Below, piece after piece: positions 56,555 to 64,000 of a stretch of 64,000 nucleotides of DNA. The stretch is from Vibrio gazogenes. GTDB lineage: Bacteria > Pseudomonadota > Gammaproteobacteria > Enterobacterales > Vibrionaceae. Position numbers and translations under genes: made by a program. The DNA lies in NCBI RefSeq assembly GCF_023920225.1, contig NZ_CP092587.1, forward strand, positions 1,798,001-1,862,000, in the 5' to 3' direction. The notes under the pieces were generated by a model. It searched no databases. It saw nothing but the letters and a program-made list of their open reading frames with translations, and had not been told where the DNA came from. Position 1 is the first letter of the stretch; every line of letters begins with the position of its first letter.

Positions 56555-57911
56555 AATCTTTTCTTCCGTTTTTATAGGCTATTCAGTTAACATTAATTTC
56601 CTTCCAACAACGAAAGCCAAAATATATTTAAATCAGGTTATTCGATGGAAAACAATAACCAACTCAATACATACCCTGCACGCTTGATATTGAGACAATC
56701 AGTGCACGGATCCATAACAAATAATTTTAGCTTTCGTTCCCTTGCTATTTTCTATATTTTTATCTATTAAAAAATGATAAAAAAAGCCGATATAGAATAA
56801 ATAAGCAGGTATATTATGTGCTGGAAATATACACATCACAACACCTAATACTCAACTTATTGCACAAAGACTCAAAGAAGCATTAAAAATGAGAGCATGA
56901 TCGAATAATATCTGAGACATTGTTTATAATGCTATGAACAGTATCTATCTTATTACTCTATTTAATATTAAAAGTATAATATCTTCTGATGTAACTCACC
57001 GAATATAAAAATTTTATTTGAACGACATTATTTAATAGCACCGATAAAAGTAGGTTCCCCTTTCCGAGTTCATCAGGACTGATGCAGCTTATAGAATCAA
57101 ATATCAGATACATCATGCATGTCTTCATGTTGTTCATTAAGCCCTCTGATGTTGTCAGTCATTAGCTTTGGAAGCCTATAAGCATTCGACTCTATCACCA
57201 GTGCAGCCAGTCACATCACGATCAGCCACTCAATTTTTGGTAGCGCGAAAGTACGGCTCAGTACATGATGACTGGAATGTAAAAATAAAAGACCGGAGAA
57301 CTTATTTTAGATAATAAAATATCAAGTTGAAATAAATGAAAACAGAAATAAACTCAATTTTTATTCTGTTAAATAATTATAAATTTTATTGAACAATATT
57401 TTAATTTATCTGCATTCTAGTTAAGAATCAACATATCGACTAACTAAAAATAGCATTGATAATTTTAACACCAATAAACACTGGAACATAATGAATACTT
57501 AATACATCACGTTAAATATCAATGTTAATTCATCTCACCAAATAAGACTAATATACGAAATTTAATTTTATCCTTTGACTATCCACTGATAAATTATTAT
57601 GACATTTATCATTCAATGTGATTGATACACTGCAAAATAAACCAACCTATTCCAATTCAATTTACATATCAATCACTGACCCTATGAAATAAATATTATC
57701 TTTAATTATCAATTTTAATTGGCGATGCAATTAAATTGTTTCAGAATATGAAAAAAGAGTATTGGATAAAATTCTCAAGTGGGACAAATATATCATTCAA
57801 GAAATAGAAAACCACCTTTCAGGTGAACATCAATCCTGAAAGATGGGTTAACTGAGGGAATTCGCGACTGCACCTCAATGGCATTCATCAATGTCTGGCT
57901 AAGATGCAGTA
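56555..57911. other. 1.35-kb AT-rich gene desert
   Basis: Far more AT-rich than its surroundings and with no frame I can support. A closed frame at 56841-56899 reads NTQLIAQRLKEALKMRA then stop, reminiscent of the first helix of an XRE-type regulator; it may be a relic of a lost gene. The right end carries the queC terminator. This may be a degraded insertion. Confidence 0.5.
57805..57848 (-). terminator. Terminator downstream of queC
   Basis: CTTTCAGG/CCTGAAAG with an 11-nt loop, followed on the minus strand by GGTTTTCTATTTC, 60-100 nt after the queC stop. Confidence 0.7.
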
Positions 57912-58613
57912 TTATGAGTGCGCTTGAGTGGCTCGCTTATCCAAATAGGCTTGTTGGACGGCCTCTCGGTTGTGCAAATATTCATCCAACCCTGCTTTTC
58001 TTAAGTGACAGGAAGGACACTCACCGCAACCATCACCAATCACACCGTTATAGCATGTGAGCGTCTGGTTTCGGACTAACGCTAATGCGTCATAATGGTC
58101 GGCCATTGCCCATGTTTCAGCTTTATTCAGCCACATCAACGGGGTGACAATGTGCATCTTTCGATCCATCCCTTGAACCAGCGCACGATTCATGGTTTGA
58201 ATAAATTCATTCCGACAATCCGGGTATCCTGAAAAGTCTGTTTCACAGACACCGGTAATCACGGACTCAGCACCGATCTGATACGCATAAATGCCCGCGA
58301 GTGTCAGGAATAAGATATTGCGGCCGGGCACAAATGAATTGGGTAATCCATTGTCCTGTAATTCATGAGAGACCGGAATATCGTCACGTGTCAGTGAACT
58401 GATCGCTAATTCATTCAGCAAGCCGACATCCATCACTTTATGGGCTTTCACGCCCAATTGCGTTGCTAATTGACGAGCAGTCTCAATCTCAAGCCGATGC
58501 CGCTGTCCGTAATCAAACGTAATCGCATGAACTTCATCATAAGTTTGCAGCGCTTCAACAAGGCAAGTGGTCGAATCTTGTCCGCCACTAAAGACAACAA
58601 CAGCTTTTTTCAT
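57912..58613 (-). CDS. queC: 7-cyano-7-deazaguanine synthase
   Basis: A 233-residue PP-loop ligase. The ATP loop [13 protein letters not shown] opens the protein; FDYGQRH is family-specific; the zinc site [20 protein letters not shown] is complete (four Cys). It converts 7-carboxy-7-deazaguanine to preQ0 in queuosine biosynthesis. It lies 9 nt after the stop of queE on the same strand, giving a two-step operon. Confidence 0.97.
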   Translation of the reverse strand: MKKAVVVFSGGQDSTTCLVEALQTYDEVHAITFDYGQRHRLEIETARQLATQLGVKAHKVMDVGLLNELAISSLTRDDIPVSHELQDNGLPNSFVPGRNILFLTLAGIYAYQIGAESVITGVCETDFSGYPDCRNEFIQTMNRALVQGMDRKMHIVTPLMWLNKAETWAMADHYDALALVRNQTLTCYNGVIGDGCGECPSCHLRKAGLDEYLHNREAVQQAYLDKRATQAHS

Positions 58614-58622
58614 AACAATTCC

Positions 58623-59297
58623 TCAGGCAATAGACAGGTATTTATGAGTCTGAATCGATAGACGCCAATTGCGTTCGATACACACCTCAATACATAACTC
58701 AGTCGCTCGTGGTTTCTGGCTAATCGGTTGTAAAGCAATGATTGTATCATCGGTAACCGGCGTCTGGTGTAGTAAATGATCGAGCTGCTCAATATCCTTA
58801 CGAGTCCCGACAGGATGCTTAATTTCATTGGCTCGTCGCAATGCACTTTCCAGCACCGGTAAGCGACCTTTCATTGCTATTTTTGGTGACACTGTCACCC
58901 ATGTCTGTACTGAAGCTTGAACGTCAGCCGTGCCACTGGTTTCAATCTGACAACGACACCCGATCGCTTCAAAAGCTTCGGTTAACACGGTCAAATCATA
59001 AAGACACGGTTCTCCACCTGTAATCACAATATGTTTCGCGGTATAACCTTGGCGATGATAACAGTCGATGATCGCTTCTGCGCTCATTTGGCACCAAAGA
59101 GAACTATCCTGAGTTTTCACGATGATATCGTCAACAGACCGCAGATCTTGCGGCTCGGTAAACCAAGTATGCTTCGTGTCACACCAAGAACACCCGACCG
59201 GACACCCCTGTAATCGGACAAAAACAGCAGGCGCGCCCGTAAAGACACCCTCACCCTGGATAGTTTGAAAGATTTCATTGACTTTATAGATACTCAA
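58623..59297 (-). CDS. queE: 7-carboxy-7-deazaguanine synthase
   Basis: A radical-SAM enzyme of about 224 residues. The motif FQTIQGEGVFTGAPAVFVRLQG and the cluster CPVGCSWCDTKHTW (C-x3-C-x2-C) identify QueE; the TGGEPCLYD loop binds SAM. It rearranges 6-carboxy-tetrahydropterin to CDG. Start: TTG at 59297 (LSIYKVNEIFQ), matching the homologue start and preceded by AGGATTCA; the upstream ATG at 59321 has no ribosome site. First in the queE-queC operon. Confidence 0.95.
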   Translation of the reverse strand: MSIYKVNEIFQTIQGEGVFTGAPAVFVRLQGCPVGCSWCDTKHTWFTEPQDLRSVDDIIVKTQDSSLWCQMSAEAIIDCYHRQGYTAKHIVITGGEPCLYDLTVLTEAFEAIGCRCQIETSGTADVQASVQTWVTVSPKIAMKGRLPVLESALRRANEIKHPVGTRKDIEQLDHLLHQTPVTDDTIIALQPISQKPRATELCIEVCIERNWRLSIQTHKYLSIA

Positions 59298-59682
59298 AAT
59301 GAATCCTAATTCAGCGGTCATATTATGCGAGTCGCAGACCTTAATAGAAGCTTGTCAGAAGGTCAAATCAAACCCATGTCGTATTAACATAAAAATCAAT
59401 GTGACAATCTACAATTATAATAAAATTCAATAAGATACAACTTTCCCCGATTTCTCCGCTCACATATGGAGCGCCGCATTGAAACCATCAGACAGGCGAT
59501 TTCAAGCACATCCGGCATCGGCGTTTTATCGCGATAAAACAACATCATGACACTGGATGTTATGCTTGTATTTGTGCTGAAACTCCCTCATATTGGTGCG
59601 TCTTGGGCAGTTATCCCACGGATAAATCTCATGCCACGTTTTATTTTTAGTCCCACATTTCTGAAGTTACCGGTGATAAATC
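59298..59682. other. Divergent control region between queE and yidA
   Basis: About 385 bp without a gene. It contains a perfect 18-bp palindrome at 59523-59540 and, directly after it, the dyad AACATC..GATGTT (59541-59561). Otherwise nothing assigned. Confidence 0.5.
59523..59540. promoter_or_regulatory. Perfect 18-bp palindrome upstream of yidA
   Basis: GTTTTATCGCGATAAAAC reads the same on both strands, with a central CGCG. It lies about 140 bp before the yidA start. It looks like a repressor site of unknown identity. Confidence 0.5.
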
Positions 59683-60489
59683 ATGTATAAACTGATCGGA
59701 ATCGACATGGATGGCACGTTGCTAAACAGTCAAAAACAAATTTCGCCCCGCACTCAGGCTGCCATACAGGCGGCAAAGGATAAGGGCGTCCAAATTGTTT
59801 TATCCTCTGGTCGCCCCATAGAAGGACTGCGGGCCTATCTCGACCAGTTAGGGTTGAACAGCGAGCACGATTATGCCGTTCATTACAACGGCGCTTTTGT
59901 CGAGAATGTGCTGACGGGTGAAATCATCCGTCAACAAGTTGTCAGTGCTGCCGATGTCAAGATGATTGGTCGAACAGCTCGAGCACTCAACGTCAATACC
60001 CATGCTTTCAGCCAAATACTGGGACTCATCACCCCCAAAAGCTCGAAATACACACAATTGGAAGCGCAAATCAATCATATCGATATCCATGAAATCGATT
60101 TTGAGACACTGGATGACGATCATCCCATGATAAAAGCGATGATTGTTGATGAACCGGAAAAGCTTACTCAGGCCTATCAAAACTTGCCTGCGGCAGTCGT
60201 CGAAAAATTTACGATTGTCCAGAGCGCCCCACATTTTCTTGAATTTCTGAACCCGCAAAGTAATAAGGGATTAGGGATTCAAGCCGTGGCCGAACGGTTG
60301 GGTATTCCGGCGGAAGCGGTCATGTGTATCGGTGATGCAGAAAATGATCATCACATGCTCGAATATGCAGGGTTAGGGATTGCGATGGCAAATGCGATGC
60401 CACAAACCAAAGCGATTGCCGACTACATTACCGCAAGTAATGATGAAGACGGCGTCGCACAAGCCATTGAAAAATTTATACTGGTGTAA
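59683..60489 (+). CDS. yidA: Cof-type HAD sugar phosphatase YidA
   Basis: A 268-residue HAD phosphatase with a type IIB cap. Motif I is GIDMDGTLLNSQKQISP, motif II VLSSGRP, and motif IV CIGDAENDHHMLEYAGLGIAMANA. Length and the sequence KFTIVQSAPHFLEFLNPQSNKG match E. coli YidA, a phosphatase of sugar phosphates with broad substrate range. Monocistronic; a terminator follows at 60590. Confidence 0.94.
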   Translation: MYKLIGIDMDGTLLNSQKQISPRTQAAIQAAKDKGVQIVLSSGRPIEGLRAYLDQLGLNSEHDYAVHYNGAFVENVLTGEIIRQQVVSAADVKMIGRTARALNVNTHAFSQILGLITPKSSKYTQLEAQINHIDIHEIDFETLDDDHPMIKAMIVDEPEKLTQAYQNLPAAVVEKFTIVQSAPHFLEFLNPQSNKGLGIQAVAERLGIPAEAVMCIGDAENDHHMLEYAGLGIAMANAMPQTKAIADYITASNDEDGVAQAIEKFILV

Positions 60490-60589
60490 CAGACGTCTAT
60501 CCTTTACTTTGGCATCGGCACCAGATCAACAGCAACGGTGAATCAATAGACGCTCGAATCCTGCATTCAGAGCGTCATCGCAACTGAGA

Positions 60590-60626
60590 AGCGCTAAGAG
60601 TCGTTGAATCTCTCTGGCGCTTTTTT
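60590..60626 (+). terminator. Rho-independent terminator after yidA
   Basis: AGCGCTAAGAG pairs imperfectly with CTCTCTGGCGCT and is followed by six Ts. The GNAT gene converges from the right and ends at 60625. Confidence 0.85.
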
Positions 60627-61095
60627 ATTGAATTCCCTTTCTTAAGCAATGGATATGATGGCGAAAGCCGAGTCGCTGATAGAGTTTGACGGCAGACTGA
60701 TTAAAATCCCAGACTTCAACAAAGACTTGTTGTACACCATAGTCTTCGAATTCTCTTTCTATACGCTGTAAAAGCTGACTACCAATACCCTGCCCGCGAT
60801 AGGGCGGAAGCACGTAGAATTCATCAATACTACCCATAAATACTGGCTGGCTGACGGAAGAAACCAAATCAGCAAAATGACCGGAAACAAAACCGATACA
60901 ACGATGATCGCAAAGCGCAACAAACACCAGCCCTTCAGGGGATTCTAAATAATCAGCAATTCGCTTCTCTTGCATCACCGCTTCTGCCGACTTAAAGTGC
61001 TGCGGACAAGCCAAGTGATGCTCATTGTGTAATTCATACATCATCTGTTCAAGAACGGGGAGATCCGAAGATTTCGCCAACCGAATATTAACCAT
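60625..61095 (-). CDS. GNAT-family N-acetyltransferase
   Basis: A 156-residue single-domain acetyltransferase. The acetyl-CoA motif A is visible as IDEFYVLPPYRGQGIGSQLLQRIE (R/Q-x-x-G-x-G), and the C-terminal NQSAVKLYQRLGFRHH is typical. It starts MVNIRLAKSSDLPVLEQMM. The acceptor substrate cannot be told. It stands alone between yidA and prpE. Confidence 0.92.
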   Translation of the reverse strand: MVNIRLAKSSDLPVLEQMMYELHNEHHLACPQHFKSAEAVMQEKRIADYLESPEGLVFVALCDHRCIGFVSGHFADLVSSVSQPVFMGSIDEFYVLPPYRGQGIGSQLLQRIEREFEDYGVQQVFVEVWDFNQSAVKLYQRLGFRHHIHCLRKGIQ

Positions 61096-61255
61096 AGCCG
61101 TCTCAGGTACAAGATAGGAATATGGCTAGTTTATACCCGACGCTCTCTCAGGTAAAAAAATAACGCAAAAACAAGACCGCGGAGAGGCTGCCTTACTTTG
61201 GCAACACTCTCCGCAGCAAGATGACGACATCATATGTCATCTCTTTCACGCAGCT

Positions 61256-63145
61256 TTATGGTTTATCAGGATGCAATGTATGTTCAAGTTCAGACAAACT
61301 CAACGGATCATCAATGGTTGAAGGAACCGTGTAATTTTCACCATCTGCGATCTGCCGGATCACGCGGCGCAAAATTTTGCCGGAACGGGTCTTGGGCAAC
61401 CGCTCAACCACAACAGCATGACGAAAACAGGCGACCGCCCCGATTTTGTTACGCACCTCCCCGACTAACTCAAGCTCCAACTGATGCGAATCCACCTTCA
61501 TACCATTTTTCAGCACCACCAAACCTAGTGGGAGCTGGCCTTTCAGCTCATCATGTACACCAATCACAGCACACTCGGCCACAGCAGGATGAGCCCCGAC
61601 GATCTCTTCCATTTCTCCGGTTGATAACCGATGCCCGGCGACATTGATCACATCATCGATACGCCCCATGATGAACAGATAACCTTGTTCATCCGTATAT
61701 CCCCCGTCACCGGATACATAGTAACCGGGAAACTGACTCAAATACCCCGACTCAAACCGATCATGATTACGCCAGATAGTTGGCAGACACCCGGGCGGCA
61801 ATGGCCGTTTCAGTGCTACATAACCTTGTTGACCACAGCTCTGAGGCTCACCTTGCTCATCAAGAATGTCAACCACATACCCCGGTGTCGCTTTGGTTGA
61901 TGACCCCGGTTTAATTGCCATTTGTTCAATGCCTAACGGGTTTCCGGCAATCGCCCAACCGGTTTCGGTCTGCCACCAGTGATCGATCACAGGCTTATCG
62001 GTATGAGACTGCACCCATTCCAGCGTCGGCGGATCAAGCCGTTCTCCGGCCATAAAAATTGCCTGCAACGATTGGAGTGAGTGATGTTGGATAAATTCGC
62101 CATGTGGATCTTCTTTTTTTATCGCTCTGAACGCGGTCGGTGCAGAAAAAAGCACATCGACTTGGTATTCATCACAGACTCGCCAAAAAGCGCCCGGATC
62201 CGGGGTCCGCACCGGTTTGCCTTCATAAAGCACCGTCGCACAACCATGAAGCAGCGGCCCATAGACAATATAGGAATGACCCACAACCCATCCGACATCC
62301 GAAGCGGCCCAGAACACCCCATCTTGCGGCATATTATAAATAGCAGACATCGAATACTTCATTGCTACAGCATGGCCACCGTTATCCCGGACGACGCCTT
62401 TCGGTTTGCCCGTTGTCCCCGAAGTATAGAGAATATACAACGGATCGGTTGCCCGGACCGGAACACATTCATGCGGTGTTGCAACCTCAAACAACTGTTG
62501 CCAATCATGATCTCTTGCTTGATTGAGTTCTGCGGTATGCACCGGCCGTTGTACGACAATCACTTGTTCCGGTTTCCAGCGACTATCCATAATCGCTTTA
62601 TCGACCAAAGGTTTATACGGGATAATCTTGTTGACCTCGATACCACATGAGGCCGTTATCAGCACTTTCGGCTCAGCATCTTCGATTCTGACAGCCAACT
62701 CATTCGGGGCAAAACCGCCGAACACCACGGAGTGAATCGCGCCCAAACGAGCACAAGCCAACATCCCCATGACCGCCTCTGGAATCATCGGCATATAAAG
62801 CACCACCCGATCCCCTTTCGTCACCCCTTTGGCTGCTAACATGCCAGCAACACGAGCGACATCATCCCGTAACGCTTGATAACTCCACTGTTTTTGGATA
62901 CCTGTCGCCGGTGAATCATAAATCAGCGCCGTCCGTTCTCCCCGCCCTTGCTGACAATGATAATCTAACGCCATCCACGCGGTGTTCATTACCCCATCAG
63001 AGAACCAACGCTCGATCTGATGTTCATCGACACTCAGAATGGTTTTCGGTTTCTGAAACCAATCCAGTTTATTTGCCTGCTCGCCCCAGAACTTTTCTGG
63101 GTAATCCTTGGCAAATTGATACTCTCGTTCATATGTAAGCATCAT
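61256..63145 (-). CDS. prpE: Propionyl-CoA synthetase
   Basis: An acyl-CoA synthetase (ANL family) of about 629 residues from the ATG at 63145 (MMLTYEREYQFAKDYPEKFW), preceded by GGGGGA. The AMP-binding core is LYILYTSGTTGKPKGVVRD, with WWQTETGW and YVSGDGGYTDEQGYLFIMGR; the acetylatable lysine is in LPKTRSGKILRRV. PrpE activates propionate for the 2-methylcitrate cycle. It follows prpD by about 70 nt on the same strand, the usual end of a prp operon. Confidence 0.95.
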   Translation of the reverse strand: MMLTYEREYQFAKDYPEKFWGEQANKLDWFQKPKTILSVDEHQIERWFSDGVMNTAWMALDYHCQQGRGERTALIYDSPATGIQKQWSYQALRDDVARVAGMLAAKGVTKGDRVVLYMPMIPEAVMGMLACARLGAIHSVVFGGFAPNELAVRIEDAEPKVLITASCGIEVNKIIPYKPLVDKAIMDSRWKPEQVIVVQRPVHTAELNQARDHDWQQLFEVATPHECVPVRATDPLYILYTSGTTGKPKGVVRDNGGHAVAMKYSMSAIYNMPQDGVFWAASDVGWVVGHSYIVYGPLLHGCATVLYEGKPVRTPDPGAFWRVCDEYQVDVLFSAPTAFRAIKKEDPHGEFIQHHSLQSLQAIFMAGERLDPPTLEWVQSHTDKPVIDHWWQTETGWAIAGNPLGIEQMAIKPGSSTKATPGYVVDILDEQGEPQSCGQQGYVALKRPLPPGCLPTIWRNHDRFESGYLSQFPGYYVSGDGGYTDEQGYLFIMGRIDDVINVAGHRLSTGEMEEIVGAHPAVAECAVIGVHDELKGQLPLGLVVLKNGMKVDSHQLELELVGEVRNKIGAVACFRHAVVVERLPKTRSGKILRRVIRQIADGENYTVPSTIDDPLSLSELEHTLHPDKP

Positions 63146-63212
63146 TTCCCCCATAGATAGTGGCTGGCATCCGTTCGACACCAGCGACCTTGGGAAGTTA
63201 ATTTCACACCCG

Positions 63213-64000
63213 TTAATTGATCATGAATAGCGCCATGAACTCATCAACTGGTGTACGCTCCAGACGTTCCTGATCCAGACACAGTGTCGTCAGTGCTTTA
63301 ACACGGCCTTGAGGGAAACGCGTCTGTAAATTGCGGATGAACTTTTGCTCAAGTACAGGAATCCCTTCTTCTCTGCGACGCCGATGACCAATCGGATACT
63401 CGACCTCGACTTTCTCCGTACATGAACCATCACGGAAGAACACCTGAATTGCATTTGCGATCGAACGTTTATCTGATTCGAGATATTCACGGCTATAACG
63501 GGCATCTTCCTGAATCACCATTTTATCTCTGAGCTGATCAATTCGCGGGTCACTCATATGGAAGCTATCTTCATAATGTTCAGCAACTAAATCACCATAC
63601 AACAATGGCACAGCCGTCATATATTGTAGGCAATGATCGCGGTCTGCCGGATTGGCCAGTTCACCAACCTTGGAGATAATACGAATGGCTGATTCATGCG
63701 TTGTCATTTCAATGCGATCAATCTCGTCAATTCGATCACGGACATGAGGATGCAATTTAACCGCACACTCAACCGCCGTTTGCGCATGAAACTCAGCAGG
63801 AAACGAAATTTTGAACAGCACATTTTCCATCACATAGCTGGAGAAGTTCTGTGGCATATCAAATGCTTTCCCTTTGAACAGCACATCATAATATCCCCAC
63901 TGCGGTGCTGAGAGTACCGTCGGGATTCCCATTTCGCCTTTCATGGTGATCATCGCCAGCCGAACTGCTCGCGAGGTCGCATCTCCGGCGGCCCAGGATT
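63213..64000 (-). CDS. prpD: 2-methylcitrate dehydratase, C-terminal part (truncated by window edge)
   Basis: The frame is open to the right edge: before the internal ATG at 63953 it continues SWAAGDATSRAVRLA, the PrpD sequence. Seen here are about 262 codons of an enzyme of about 480 residues. Features are KGEMGIPTVLSAPQWGYYDVLFKG and the C-terminal FRDGSCTEKVEVEYPIGHRRR. PrpD dehydrates 2-methylcitrate in propionate breakdown. Upstream prp genes lie beyond the window. Confidence 0.95.
   Translation of the reverse strand, partial: SWAAGDATSRAVRLAMITMKGEMGIPTVLSAPQWGYYDVLFKGKAFDMPQNFSSYVMENVLFKISFPAEFHAQTAVECAVKLHPHVRDRIDEIDRIEMTTHESAIRIISKVGELANPADRDHCLQYMTAVPLLYGDLVAEHYEDSFHMSDPRIDQLRDKMVIQEDARYSREYLESDKRSIANAIQVFFRDGSCTEKVEVEYPIGHRRRREEGIPVLEQKFIRNLQTRFPQGRVKALTTLCLDQERLERTPVDEFMALFMIN

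Overview
The window looks like a chromosomal segment of a marine gammaproteobacterium, most probably a Vibrio (the housekeeping set hrpA, rimO, queC/queE, prpE/prpD, sgrR and a DUF2760-Hsp70-Hsp70 operon reads as Vibrionaceae). This is inference from gene content and protein character; no rRNA or tRNA gene was seen, and I found no insertion sequence, phage module or CRISPR array. Both window edges cut genes: a LacI-family regulator on the left and prpD on the right.

Region by region. (1) 1-4.1 kb: the end of a LacI-type regulator, a low-GC orphan gene, and an operon of a DapA-family lyase plus a transporter of the Nramp superfamily that lacks the metal-ligand motifs; a perfect LacI-type operator lies just upstream. 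(2) 4.1-6.5 kb: gene-poor DNA holding a frameshifted small gene, one copy of a 24-bp repeat, and an arrestin-like protein gene; a second copy of the repeat stands before the next operon. (3) 6.5-10.9 kb: a seven-gene arsenic operon (arsR, LMW-PTP-type arsC, arsH, acr3, ArsP-like permease, a small CxxC protein and a glutaredoxin-type arsC). (4) 11-28.3 kb: a complete galactan-to-UDP-sugar locus. Ten co-directional minus-strand genes encode the binding protein, two permeases, a GH53 galactanase lipoprotein, a GH42 beta-galactosidase, a LamB-type porin, a chemoreceptor and galE-galT-galK. Divergently lie the MalK-type ATPase, a LacI/EbgR-type regulator and a second, soluble GH53. Together they can cut beta-1,4-galactan outside the cell, import oligosaccharides, hydrolyse them to galactose and feed the Leloir pathway; galM is not in the window.

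(5) 28.4-30.1 kb: a divergent TetR/MDR-reductase pair. (6) 30.2-38.4 kb: SgrR with a small divergent ORF, then a GH127 beta-L-arabinofuranosidase, a GPH symporter, a divergent AraC regulator and a porin. This looks like an arabino-oligosaccharide locus that would complement the galactan locus on arabinogalactan. (7) 38.5-50.3 kb: housekeeping and small regulatory genes (hxpB, an outer-membrane barrel, hrpA, an autoregulated TetR-SDR operon with a perfect 24-bp palindrome, a TerB-like protein, rimO, a DMT exporter and a DEDDh exonuclease). (8) 50.4-55.8 kb: a tightly coupled DUF2760-Hsp70-Hsp70 operon. (9) 55.9-64 kb: a CARDB-like secreted protein, a 1.35-kb AT-rich gene desert, queC/queE, yidA, a GNAT acetyltransferase and prpE/prpD.

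The best leads for new biology are the metal-ligand-less Nramp relative paired with a lyase, the two-Hsp70 membrane-linked operon, the chemoreceptor inside the galactan operon, the decayed small-gene family seen twice, and several unexplained perfect palindromes.
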